Below, piece by piece: positions 1-9,736 of a stretch of 64,000 nucleotides of DNA; within the stretch, counting starts at the first letter, position 1, and each line of letters starts with the position of its first letter. The DNA is from Meira nashicola (Eukaryota > Basidiomycota > Exobasidiomycetes > Exobasidiales > Brachybasidiaceae), in the NCBI GenBank assembly GCA_001600355.1, contig BCJU01000003.1:1616519-1680518 (forward strand), in the 5' to 3' direction. The translations under genes and the position numbers were made by a program. The notes under the pieces are model-generated. The model had not been told where the DNA came from, did no database searches, and saw nothing but the letters and a program-made list of their open reading frames with translations.

Positions 1-66
1 GGCTGATATTCTCAATGCTATACGTACAATCTTTCTCACCACCATTTACGAATACAATTTGCAAAG

Positions 67-579
67 ATGGCCAAGTCAAAGAATCACACTAACCATAACC
101 AATCGAGCAAAGCTCACCGTAATGGTATCAAGAAGCCCAAGACCAACAAGTACCCAAGCTTGCGTGGTGTCAGTGAGTATCTTTGTTAAACAACAATAAT
201 GGCGGAGGGAAGGAGAAGGGTGCAGATGTGAAATGAGTGTAGGAGAGGGTGTGAAATGGAATAGGATGGTATATATATCTCGACATCGGAACCGGGTAAG
301 AAAACGATTGGGAGTCATAGAAGACGCAATTCGACTTTTTGCCGATTTGGATACGGATCTATGTAAAGATATATCAACTTCATCCGAACCTTTCTACCCG
401 ACACTCTTTCCGATAGCCCTCTTTTATTGTCTCAATCCAGTCTTAATCATCTTATACTGACTTTCATCTCCCACTTTCATCCAACAGACCCCAAATTCTT
501 GAGAAACCAACGTTACGCCAAACACGGTACTGAAAAGGCAGTCCGTGAATTCCGTGCCGGTGCTCGTCAAACAGCATAA
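67..579 (+). CDS. RPL29: 60S ribosomal protein L29 (eL29)
   Basis: Small basic protein of the large ribosomal subunit, 65 residues, which is normal for fungal eL29. Two exons: 67-172 and 488-579, joined as [16 protein letters not shown]. The first exon encodes the family signature [12 protein letters not shown], and the [15 protein letters not shown] core spans the junction. The codon AAC is split by the intron. The 315-nt intron (173-487, GTGAGT..CAACAG) is long for this window but long introns near the start are usual in fungal ribosomal protein genes. Only 66 bases of upstream sequence lie in the window, so the promoter cannot be judged. Convergent with the XAP5 gene. The identification is secure; only the exact splice sites are inferred by eye. 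Confidence 0.95.
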
Positions 580-1043
580 ATTGGATCCGTCCTCGAATAC
601 GATAATAGTTCATATCGACGATTTATGGTTCAAATTATGCCACATTCAGTTTTGACATTCGATCGCATGCTTCTCAGGCATTTGTAACATCACTCAACAA
701 AACCTACAATTTCCATCAAAACGTATATTACTACAGTTCGCACTGTTGTGCGTTATTCACATGCAATCGCATATTTAGGCCTTTCATTGCCTTTTAGCAT
801 CTCATTTCGACCTGTCAATATTGTCTCGAAGAAGTGCGTTGGTTAGTTTGGGTATTGGATTCGCGCGTGATGAAAAGTGCTATGGTATTGTACAGAATGA
901 AAGGACACTGAATAGTGTTGGGTATTATACATTATTGTCACTTGATTGTGAGAGGTAGAGTGGACACGATTCACTTTTTGCGATCATGGATTGTGTAACT
1001 GAATGGGAGAAGATGAGATGATTAGTATGGATGAAGTCAGACT
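580..1043. other. Convergent 3' intergenic region
   Basis: About 460 bases between the stop codons of RPL29 (+) and the XAP5 gene (-). It should hold both 3' UTRs. I see no open frame, RNA gene or repeat in it. Confidence 0.6.
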
Positions 1044-2179
1044 TTATTTGGATTTGTATACGTACTTTCCGTAATCTTTGCCTGGTTCAAAGAGTTCCCA
1101 GCCTGAAGAAATGAAAGGAAAAGAGAGTGATTGTCAGTAATATGATTGAGAGTGGCTTGTTTTACTTGTATGATATACGCACGACTGGCCGGAAAGATGT
1201 GTTTGTTACGATTATACCAACTCCTTTCGACAACTTTGCCTGCATGACTTTCGTCTTTTTCTATCGTTGCGTCTGAGACTAATCTTACGTCATCGTGAAC
1301 GTCAAAGTTGAACAAAGGACCAGATTTTCCACGAGCTTTACTGACGATGAAATCGTAGAAGCTATAATGATGAGGGATAATTAAATCTTCTTTGATGTAC
1401 ATTAAACTGTCAACAGTGATACCTTTTAATTCGGGAATTTGTTGTCTACATTTTTCCAAAAAAGAAGCAATCGTATCACCTTTTTTGCATTGAACGGAAT
1501 TACGATGACCACTTCCATCCCAATAAGAATAAGTGATTTCTACATTTTCAGCTTTCATTACCTCTTGTTCTCGTAACCATTTCTGTCGTAATATTTCTCG
1601 TTCAAGACGATCTTTTTCTTCTCTTTCTCTATCTGGTAAAAAGCTCGTATCTACTGCTGGATTCTTTAAATTATTTCTCTTGCTTTCCATCTTGTCATTT
1701 TGTCCATTTGATAGCTTTGCTTTCTTCGTTGTAGGTCCAACATCTCCTTCCTCATCATCGTCCATTGAGAAGGACAGCTTTGATTTGGCATCCTTTTTGT
1801 TCTTCTTTTTCTGTATTTTCTCTTTTGCTCTGGATGTTGAAAAAAAGGTTAATATTAGCACAATTCACATTACAAGGGCGGCATACATCTATACTCACTT
1901 TAATTCATCCGTTTGTGCTGCTTCTCTCCTCTTTTGTTCTTCTAATGCTTCCCTTCGCTTTTTAAAATCTTCAGCAGTTACTAATCCAATAGTTTCTTTT
2001 TTTAATGTTTCTTCTATACTTTCACTCTTTGTCGTAAATCGATCAGAAGATGCTTGTTTATTCAACTTTTCCGATGCATTAGCTACTTCTGCTCTTTGTC
2101 TTTCGTATTCGTCTAACATTTGTTGACGTGCTTTCGTATGCTTATCCGCCCTTCTAGCTTCACTTTGTGATGAAGCCAT
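1044..2179 (-). CDS. XAP5/FAM50 family protein
   Basis: Three exons on the minus strand: 2179-1899, 1829-1183 and 1102-1044, giving 328 residues. The C-terminal half is the XAP5 domain, with [27 protein letters not shown] and [20 protein letters not shown]. The last 19 residues come from a small third exon. Without it the frame reads through the intron and loses the conserved WE.F.P...Y.KY ending, so the splice is well supported. The N-terminal half is charged, Lys/Glu-rich and predicted helical. The family is nuclear; FAM50A is linked to spliceosome function in animals and XCT to small-RNA and clock phenotypes in plants. Function here is inferred from family only. Shares a roughly 300-bp divergent promoter with PEX2. 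Confidence 0.9.
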
Positions 2180-2484
2180 CTTTGTTGTGATCTCAAGCTG
2201 TTAGATGTCGATAAGAAATCAAAATGAGAAGAATCAATAACCAACACTTTTATCATCATCTTTGGCGTACGCTTTTTTTTCTGTTGTTTTAGGCTAGACT
2301 GTTTCCCCACGGCGCGTACACTCACATAATTCAATCGAAGCCTTATTTCCGGTAAAGCACCTTTTCCTTTCACCGGTAATGCATTTATTCACACACAAAA
2401 CATTCGCGTACAAGCACAGAACAGTATGCTCGAACGACAGTAGCTTCACCATCCATCCACCAACCCATCCGCTATTTTAAGAAA
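2180..2484. promoter_or_regulatory. Divergent promoter XAP5 / PEX2
   Basis: About 305 bases between the two start codons, so it must contain both promoters and 5' UTRs. I see a T-rich run near 2274-2282 but no convincing TATA box or known motif. Confidence 0.5.
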
Positions 2485-4110
2485 ATGTCGAATGATGAAT
2501 CATTCAAAGTGGCAGGACCAAGTAGTCAAGTGATGGCAAGTCCAGTGGTTGGAGGATTGGAAGGTGTACAAATATCTTCCAATAATAACCAAACTTATGA
2601 ACGATTTTGGCAAGCAGCGAATGAAAGAGCAGAACCTGGACAAAGTAGGATAAGGAGAAGGTTACCTCATTTTCCTTCACCGCCTCTTCGAATTCAAAGA
2701 GTATCACAATTAGATGCAGAATTATTGGATGCCGAATTAACATCGATGTTATTGGAACCTTTAAAAGCCGCTTTACGAAATATACGATTAACCTTACCTA
2801 CAACATTAGAACCCGAACTACTTTTAGCATTAAGGTTAGCTTTGTACAAATTCAGTATTTGGGATAGAGGTGCAACGTATGGAGCAATGTTACAAAATTT
2901 ACGTTATCGAAACGAATGGGCTCATTCGGGTGGATTACAATCAACTTCTAAAGATGCTCGTCTTTGGCGTGTTCAATTGGTTTTATATCCAACTTTAACA
3001 ATCTTACTTCCTTATTTACACACGAAACTTGAACGTCAAATGAGCAGTATGAGCTTTTCAGATTTACCTTCAACGGATATTCGACGTAAATTTTCTATTG
3101 GTTTGGATCGTGCTCAAAGAGTTTATTCTGCTTTAACTTTGGCAAACTTTTTAGCTTTCCTAAGCGATGGAAGATATAGAACATTAACCGATAGGATGCT
3201 TGGTATGCGTTTAACATATGCTCAAAGAACTATGAACAGAAACGTTTCATTTGAATTTCTCAATCGTCAATTGGTTTGGCATGCATTTACCGAATTCCTT
3301 TTATTCCTCTTACCGCTCGTTCGACCTAGAAGGATATTGAAAACATTGATGCGTTTATCCACTCATCGTTGGATTCTTGCGGCGTGGTTTGCTGTTTTGC
3401 CTCGATTTATCAGTAAACGTGTAGGATTGTACAAGGATGAAAAAGGTCGTACTCGAATTAATTTAAACGCAATCTTGCCTGCTAGTCTGGTTGGTAATTT
3501 GAATGGATCTTCAAATGGCGCTGTAACGATTGCTAAATATCCCGATTTACCACAAGGTGTTTGTGCAATTTGTTGGGAACGATTAGAAGATCAAGCTGGA
3601 ATTCGTACTGCCGGTCAATCTGTCGTACGATCTGGCATTCAATTACCTTCATTAGATCCTATTGATCCAAGTAGTAATCCTTTACCTTCAACCAATTCTT
3701 CATCTTCTTCTTCTTCTTTACCTATTGATGGAGCCGGTCGTCCTATTCAACCTCGTGGAATTGCTGCTCGCACAACAAATGTTCTTTCTTCTATGACATC
3801 TTCAAGCGGTTTAGCTTATGCAGATGCAATGGTACATACCCCTTATCGTGTTGATCCTTGCGGTCATACATATTGTTATGTTTGTGTTGCTGGTAAATTA
3901 TTAGCAGAAGAAGCTGCTGAAGAATTACAAGAATCAACAAGTGATGATGATGATAATCAAGATGGACAACAAAATGCAGCTTGGCATTGTTTACGTTGCG
4001 GACAAGGTGTTCGATCTACTCGTAGAGATACAGGTGATATTGTATTGGAAAAGGATGCAGGTAAAATAGACGAAAAGCCTAATAACGAAAAGAATGACGA
4101 AGAAGCATAA
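2485..4110 (+). CDS. PEX2: Peroxin-2, peroxisomal RING E3 ligase
   Basis: Single-exon, 541 residues. Pex2 is one of three RING peroxins (with Pex10 and Pex12) in the peroxisome membrane that ubiquitinate the import receptor Pex5 for recycling. The N-terminal half carries the Pex2/Pex12 membrane domain: RVSQLDAELLDAEL, then FSIWDRGATYGAMLQNLRYR, which is the Pex2 signature. Hydrophobic segments follow. The RING finger is at the C terminus: C360-x2-C363, then C459-x-H461-x2-C464-x2-C467, then C502-x2-C505. The first and second Cys pairs are separated by about 95 residues, mostly a Ser-rich low-complexity insert, much longer than in typical RINGs. The tail is acidic. Peroxisomal role is inferred from the family. 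Confidence 0.9.
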   Translation: MSNDESFKVAGPSSQVMASPVVGGLEGVQISSNNNQTYERFWQAANERAEPGQSRIRRRLPHFPSPPLRIQRVSQLDAELLDAELTSMLLEPLKAALRNIRLTLPTTLEPELLLALRLALYKFSIWDRGATYGAMLQNLRYRNEWAHSGGLQSTSKDARLWRVQLVLYPTLTILLPYLHTKLERQMSSMSFSDLPSTDIRRKFSIGLDRAQRVYSALTLANFLAFLSDGRYRTLTDRMLGMRLTYAQRTMNRNVSFEFLNRQLVWHAFTEFLLFLLPLVRPRRILKTLMRLSTHRWILAAWFAVLPRFISKRVGLYKDEKGRTRINLNAILPASLVGNLNGSSNGAVTIAKYPDLPQGVCAICWERLEDQAGIRTAGQSVVRSGIQLPSLDPIDPSSNPLPSTNSSSSSSSLPIDGAGRPIQPRGIAARTTNVLSSMTSSSGLAYADAMVHTPYRVDPCGHTYCYVCVAGKLLAEEAAEELQESTSDDDDNQDGQQNAAWHCLRCGQGVRSTRRDTGDIVLEKDAGKIDEKPNNEKNDEEA

Positions 4111-4249
4111 ATCAAATACCCTTAAGTTAGAAAAATTCATGTAACGGATAAATTCATATGCATTGCTAGGTTGCTGGTTAATAACAAAATGAAGATTATA
4201 ATAATATACAAGTTTTTCAATGTCACTTTTTGTCATAATTGTGATTTCA

Positions 4250-6838
4250 TTAATTTGTCGCTGTTACACGGCGTTGACGAGTGGAACCTCTTGTAGTAAC
4301 AGAAGTTGTTGGAGTGCTGCGTGTTGCCATCCGTTTCGATCCAGTTTGCACTTGCTTTTGTGGTGTCTTATCAGGCAATGATCTGGATGGCGATTGACTG
4401 CTAGAATTGGGAGTGGATTGCCTTGAGGTTCGACGAGGTTCGCTATTCTTAATGGCTTCGACCTTGTTATGTCTAGGTGAGACGCGCAATGGAGTTCTCT
4501 CTTTCAAGCTCTTTTTTGTAGAAGATGGAGGTGTTCTCTTTTCAGTCTCTTTCGTTTTTGGTTCGTCAACCGTTGTCAATGCTTGTTCAATTGCAGACTC
4601 TTCGTCTTTCGATGGCGAAGATACCCTCTTGACCGATGTGGAAGGTTTAACAGGTGATGACTGAATCACTTCAGGCGGTACAACAACAGCTGGATCTTCG
4701 TCCGAGACCGTGAGGATGGGCAACTTCTGCAAAGAAATCGGAGATGAATTTCCGATGTTGGCTTTCTTTCTAGGTCGTTCTTGTATCTCTTCAATGCTGC
4801 TCGGAGGCTCGGTCCGCTTCAATGCAACAGGTGAAAGGACAGCACTTGCAGAAGACACCTTTGAGTTTGGAGATTTCCGAATGCTATCAACTTTTGAATT
4901 AGTTGAAGGGCTTTTGGATGCGACATTTTGGGGAACTCTTTGCTCTGGTGTATTTTGCTGCACAAGCTTTGGTACTGTCTCTTTGTTGGCCAAAGTAGAT
5001 TGTGCATGATTGCCCTTTGGAAATATCGATGCTAAGAATGCTTGAGTGTTTGGATTATATACGCTCTCATGTGCTTTTCCACTTCCGACGCCTTTTTGTA
5101 GAGAAACAGAAGATGAAATATGACGCTTCGGTGAAATTTCCTTCTTTTCTTGGACCGTGAAAGTTGGACGGGTATTAGCGGGGTTGAATCGAGATTTGTT
5201 ATTCATTTCAACAGACTTTGAGTCGCTTGCCTTTCGTTTTAGGTTGGGCATCTGTGGATGTGATTTCGTAGCATTGCCATATGTCATGTTGCGCAACATC
5301 TTTGCAGCCCGAGCCATTGCCTCAGCCTTTGTATTACCATCCGATGATGGTTGTGCATCTTTTGAAGGAGGAGAAATTCGTCCTGTGCCTTCAATTTTAC
5401 CTCCTTCCCTTTTCCATTCTACCATTATGATGCGAGAGAATCGCTCCAAAAAGTCTGCACATTGTCCTTGCGGGCTGCCAGGACCGAAGAAGGCCCGAAT
5501 ATTACACCACATTTCGGTCAAATCTGAAGCGAAAGCAGCATATACATTCTCTTCACCATATCGCTGCTCGTTCAACTTCTTTCCAAGGATATGGAAATCA
5601 AGAATTGGACGATTGTGCTGGCGTAGAAACTGTACAAATTGAATATACGTTTCATCATATTCGATTGACTGACGGAAGAATCTGTTGGATGGATGACCTC
5701 TGAGAGCATCAACAATGGAGACCATACGCTGATACGAATCATGGATGCGAGATCTCTTCTGTAAAGGTAGAGTCTTGCCCAAATCGGCTTTTGGGGTGCT
5801 GTCATTTTGTAAAGAGCCCTCTTTGCTCTGCGGTTGTTCGTTCTCTTTATTTTGTGTCGCAGTAGTTGTTTTGATTTCATCTTCCTTCACATTATCGCTC
5901 TGTACAATCGGCTGCTCTAGTTTTGGCGTTCCTTCTTCGCTCTTATCGCTTCCCAACGGTACCATCCATTCCTTGTTTGACTTTTGTGCACTGCGAATGT
6001 TTCGAGTCGGAGAGGCAATAGGAGAAGAATTGATCTGCTCTTCGTCAGAATGTTGTCGATTGTTGCTTGAGAAAGTTGGCGAGGTAGCACTTGCTTCTTT
6101 GCTTGTTTGTTCAAGGTTAGTAGCGTTCGTTTCTGAGTGATCATGTTGGGCTGTTTGAGGCGAAGTGTCAGCCTCTTTTTCAGATTTCTTATCCAGCTTG
6201 AATGGATCATCATTGCTCGAATCCTGTGCTTCTGATGCTCCCATGGCAGCCTTCTTTCTTTGTTGTTCTTGTTCGTTCAACACTCGACGAGAATGTTCCG
6301 CCCTTGCTGTGGCACTGTAGCGATATTGACGTGCACTTCCGATATTTGAGCTTAAGTTGTCCACATTTTTGTTTGCATGACCAGCTTTTTCGTCTTTTGA
6401 TAAGACAGAGGCATCCCATCGTACGCCTCTTGCTATACGATCATAGCTACCACTTGAACTACTTCCGCTACTGTTAACTTGTTGCAAAAGCTCTTCTGTT
6501 GTTCTTGACGGTTGTCTTAAGCTGCTGCGAGGTGTGTTTGCTGTCCATTTAAAAGTGAGTACCTCTCTTTCGTTCAAGAAGGGCAACACATCTGGCATCA
6601 AGATCGCATCATTGCTCAAAAGAAGATGTGCCGTATGATTTGGTGGTACTGGAAATAATTTGGTTGCTTTTTGAAGAAGTTCCTGAGAAAGAACGAATGA
6701 AAGGCAAAGAAGGTCAGCATTCAATTTTATCAGTTAGACGTAAGTTGGAACACTCACATCCAACGTTCCAGGCAATCCGGTAAAATAGCTCTTAGCATCG
6801 GGCGTAGGCCCTTTGATAATGATCGCCTTTCCGTTCAT
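4250..6838 (-). CDS. Bromodomain-like nuclear protein
   Basis: Two exons, 6838-6758 and 6682-4250, giving 837 residues. The 75-nt intron follows codon 27 (GTLD|ELLQK). Residues 1-75 form a compact hydrophobic module (MNGKAIIIKGPTPDAKSYF, then FPVPPNHTAHLLLSND) that I do not recognise. Residues about 340-450 resemble a bromodomain: NRFFRQSI, then RPILDFHILGKKLNEQRY, then AFASDLTEMWCNIRAFFGPG, where the usual acetyl-lysine Asn region reads NIRAFFGPGS. The rest is long Ser/Gln/Lys-rich disorder, and the C terminus is basic (RVSPRHNK, TRGSTRQRR), suggesting DNA or chromatin contact. Convergent with PEX2 (140 bp apart) and divergent from NNF1 copy 1. The bromodomain reading rests on pattern only; acetyl-lysine binding is not shown. 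Confidence 0.6.
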
Positions 6839-7185
6839 GATATCCTTTGATGGATGGGTAGAAAACAGACGATGATCGTGAAAAGAAAGAGGACTTCTAT
6901 GTGATGGTGGTGATAGAAGGAAAGTAGGATAAATGCATTTCATACTTGCAATTACGTACAATCAATCGCTTTCCCATCTCTTCCCTCTTCTGCTAGTTCT
7001 GCAACGGCACTCTGAACATCTCTGACTTTTCGATTGAGTTACTTTTGGGTTCACCTTTTTTTCCTTCAGGCAGTGAAGGAGTACAAAATTGAGGAACAGC
7101 CTGTCGGGGTCGTGTATCGCGGCGCGTATACTGATTTGGTGCACATTCTCTCGAAAAAGTTGAATGATTAGCGTGTAAAGAGGGT

Positions 7186-7221
7186 ACGCGTCCTTAACGC
7201 GATCTGGCACGCGTATAAATA
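7186..7221. promoter_or_regulatory. Two ACGCGT boxes and a TATA box upstream of NNF1 copy 1
   Basis: ACGCGT occurs at 7186-7191 and 7209-7214, followed directly by TATAAATA at 7214-7221, about 130 bases before the ATG. ACGCGT is the MluI cell-cycle box bound by MBF-type factors in fungi. The second NNF1 copy keeps two ACGCGT boxes but has lost the TATA sequence. Confidence 0.55.
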
Positions 7222-7350
7222 AGCTTTCAGCCCCCTCAATCTTGAGCCAAAAAATTCAAAAAGTGTTGTGCATCAAACGCATAAAGCTAGTGAGATCAAC
7301 ACCATCACAACACTAATTTAACATTTACCTTTAATTGCAACAAGTCAATC

Positions 7351-8055
7351 ATGTTAGCTTCAACATTATCGTACGATAGCTTAAATGATGTTCGCATACA
7401 TAGATTTAATGACGCTCTTGACAAATTTCTGGAACTGATTGACGAAAGAGCTACGAATAAGAATTTTCAAACAGCATTACCCCATCTAGATGCAAATCTT
7501 TTGGACAGCGCCCGTAAGCAGTTTGTTTTTCATTTAAAGGATGCCATAAAGGTGAGCAAAAAAGATGGAGGTTTTCTTATGAATGCATATACTCACCCTT
7601 TTCTTATCCTTCAGATGGAAAAAGATCGTCTTGTGGATAGTTATACATTACGCGACAGATTGGCTGAGTTGGAATACTTGACACAAGAAGCAGATAGAAG
7701 GAATGAAGAAGCAAGACAGAGAGGTGTATCAACATCAACTTTATATAAAGATGCATGGCGGTCTAACATGGATTTAAATACAACCTTACGAGCACCAGAG
7801 ATTCCACAAAGAAAACAAAGGCTAACAGAAATGGAAGAAGAATGGGAGATGTTAGAACAAGAAATTGCAGATGAAAGAATAAAATTACAAAAGAGTGTCG
7901 AATTGGAAGAATCAAGGAGGAATGCTGCTAAACAAGCATTGAATTCTTTGGATGAAACGTTGAACGGATTACAAACATCCAAGAATGAAGAAGTAAGATT
8001 GCATAGCACTTTAGATATGCTCATGCAAGGCTTAGGACCTCGTGGAATAGCTTGA
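7351..8055 (+). CDS. NNF1: Kinetochore Nnf1-like protein, copy 1
   Basis: Two exons, 7351-7551 and 7615-8055, giving 213 residues. The 63-nt intron (GTGAGC..CTTCAG) has no stop and is a multiple of three, so it can be misread as coding. The paralogue at 48703 has a 62-nt intron at the same place, which shows it is spliced. The pattern fits Nnf1 of the Mis12/MIND complex, which links centromeric chromatin to the Ndc80 complex: RFNDALDKFLELI, then QTALPHLD, a helical segment ending near the junction (DAIK|MEKDRL), then LAELEYLTQEADRR. The C-terminal half is coiled coil with the motif LRAPEIPQRKQRL. Differs from copy 2 at only three residues. Nnf1 identity is by pattern, with no search behind it. 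Confidence 0.65.
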   Translation: MLASTLSYDSLNDVRIHRFNDALDKFLELIDERATNKNFQTALPHLDANLLDSARKQFVFHLKDAIKVSKKDGGFLMNAYTHPFLILQMEKDRLVDSYTLRDRLAELEYLTQEADRRNEEARQRGVSTSTLYKDAWRSNMDLNTTLRAPEIPQRKQRLTEMEEEWEMLEQEIADERIKLQKSVELEESRRNAAKQALNSLDETLNGLQTSKNEEVRLHSTLDMLMQGLGPRGIA

Positions 8056-8738
8056 TATTATCGAGATATCGCATTCCTCTTATTTTTATTCTACTGTACT
8101 TCTAGCTGTGATGATCAATATACCCTTGCTGCGAGTCAGCTTTTTGACCAACAAAGTCTGTTAGATTATAGTAGTCCTATGTGATTTCTCATTATCTTTC
8201 GTGCTTCCAATCTTTCCCTTTGAAAATCTGCAGATGAAAGATGTTTGAAGCCAATTACATAGTCTACATGTTGTTGTTTATCATCAGCCCATAGACCGTA
8301 GCATAGCGCAGTGCATTTCACCACGCAGAACGTCGATTATACATCAAACAGGGCGTAAGGCTATATTGTTCATTCTGGCAGGGCAGAGTGATAGGTAGTT
8401 AGGGTTAGGAAGGATAATAGCCCGGCGTATGTATCTGACGCGGTCAAGGAAGATTTTTATGAACATGTTTCTGGCATAATCTTGCCTAGAATGGATAGTC
8501 AAATCCTACACGGGTGGCGCCGCGCTGCTGTGCGCCGGCGTATGTATTGAACACTTCTCAGTGGACACCTGACGCAGTAATTTTTTTTTGACGAAACTTG
8601 GGCGCTGCAGTGCCTGTTGAATCTTAATGATAAAAGTGTGGTTTTGTTAAAGTTTTGAGAAGGTCATAGATCTTTCTTGACAATCATTAACACCAGACAC
8701 AAAAGTCCATTCCCACACCACTATAATATCTTATCAAT
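8056..8738. other. Intergenic region NNF1 copy 1 to RanBP1
   Basis: About 680 bases. The first 80 belong to the duplicated NNF1 unit. The rest contains the RanBP1 promoter, with a GC-rich patch around 8515-8545 and a T run at 8581-8589. No open frame or RNA gene is apparent. Confidence 0.5.
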
Positions 8739-9464
8739 ATGGCAGATACAGAAAAGCGGGACATTCTATCTGAACCTGTGAGTGGCGTATGAGGGATGGA
8801 TTCTATACATTCTATTGTTGTGATGATGAATACTGATCATATGATAATCTTTTACTTATGATAGGGAGCGGAGGCAGAAGCTGATCCACAATTCGAGCCA
8901 GTGATCAAACTTGAACAACAAGTTGAAACAAAAACACACGAAGAAGATGAAGAAGTTTCATTCAAAATGCGTGCAAAATTGTTCAGATTCGATAAAGAAG
9001 CAAAAGAATGGAAAGAACGTGGAACAGGAGACGTTCGTCTTTTACAACATAAATCCCATGGAAAAGTTCGGTTGGTGATGAGACGTGATAAGACTTTAAA
9101 AGTTTGCGCAAATCACTACATTACCTCAGATATGAAATTGGCACCAAATGTTGGTTCTGATCGTTCTTGGGTATACAACGTAGCAGCAGATGTTACGGAT
9201 GGAGAAGTTACTGCTGAAACACTTGCAATTCGTTTTGCAAATTCAGAAAACGCAAACGAGTTCAAGAAGTCATTCGAAGAAGCACAAGCAAAGAATGCTT
9301 CTGCTAAAGGTGGCGCAGTAGCAGAGACTGAAGCTCCTCCTACTTCTGGAGGCGCAACCGAAGATGCTACAGAAAAGAAAGAAGAGAGCAAAGCAGAGAC
9401 AACAACAGAGGAGAAGAAAGCAGACGAAGAGAAGAAGGAAGAGTCAAAGGAAGAATCAAAATGA
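8739..9464 (+). CDS. YRB1: Ran-binding protein 1 (RanBP1)
   Basis: Two exons, 8739-8777 and 8865-9464, giving 212 residues. RanBP1 binds Ran-GTP and, with RanGAP, promotes GTP hydrolysis and release of export complexes at the cytoplasmic side of the nuclear pore. The Ran-binding domain covers about residues 40-165: [48 protein letters not shown], then [20 protein letters not shown]. The tail is a Glu/Lys-rich low-complexity stretch, as in other fungal RanBP1 proteins. The 87-nt intron follows codon 13, and the first exon encodes [13 protein letters not shown], a plausible start. Convergent with POL12, with about 270 bases between stop codons. Confidence 0.93.
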
Positions 9465-9736
9465 GATTGCTCAATGGCAACCTGCTCGAGATGATATGCC
9501 CTGTATAGTCGTTCCATCTATCTTGAGAAGAGATGTTGGCTACGTAGAGAACATCCCCAAAAGTAGGCTTGACAATGCAGATAGAGTATGCATGTCTTTC
9601 TCTAGATACCATAAAGCAATTGATCATGTTCTTCAGCTGCATACTGGAAGTAAAAAGCAAAATATAAATGCATACGATGATAAAATTGAAGAGAAAGAGA
9701 GAGAAAATAATGATACAGAAATGAGAAAGGAGTGTG

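Larger units (their letters stand above)
7168..8137 (+). repeat. Dispersed duplication, unit copy 1
   Basis: About 970 bases nearly matching 48533-49486 in the same orientation, 41 kb away. The unit covers roughly 180 bases of promoter and 5' UTR, both exons and the intron of the NNF1 gene, and about 80 bases of 3' sequence. Homology fades on both sides into unrelated DNA. No target-site duplication or terminal repeat is visible. The boundaries are judged by eye. Confidence 0.9.

Noticed and set aside
173..487. Possible snoRNA in the RPL29 intron
   Set aside because: No paired C (TGATGA) and D (CTGA) boxes with terminal stem, and no clear H/ACA structure.
7168..8137. NNF1 unit as a transposed or retro-copied element
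   Set aside because: Both copies keep the intron and promoter, so it is not a retrocopy, and no terminal repeats or target-site duplication are visible.
8778..8864. Box C-like GTGATGA in the RanBP1 intron
   Set aside because: The CTGA follows after only a few bases, leaving no room for a guide sequence.
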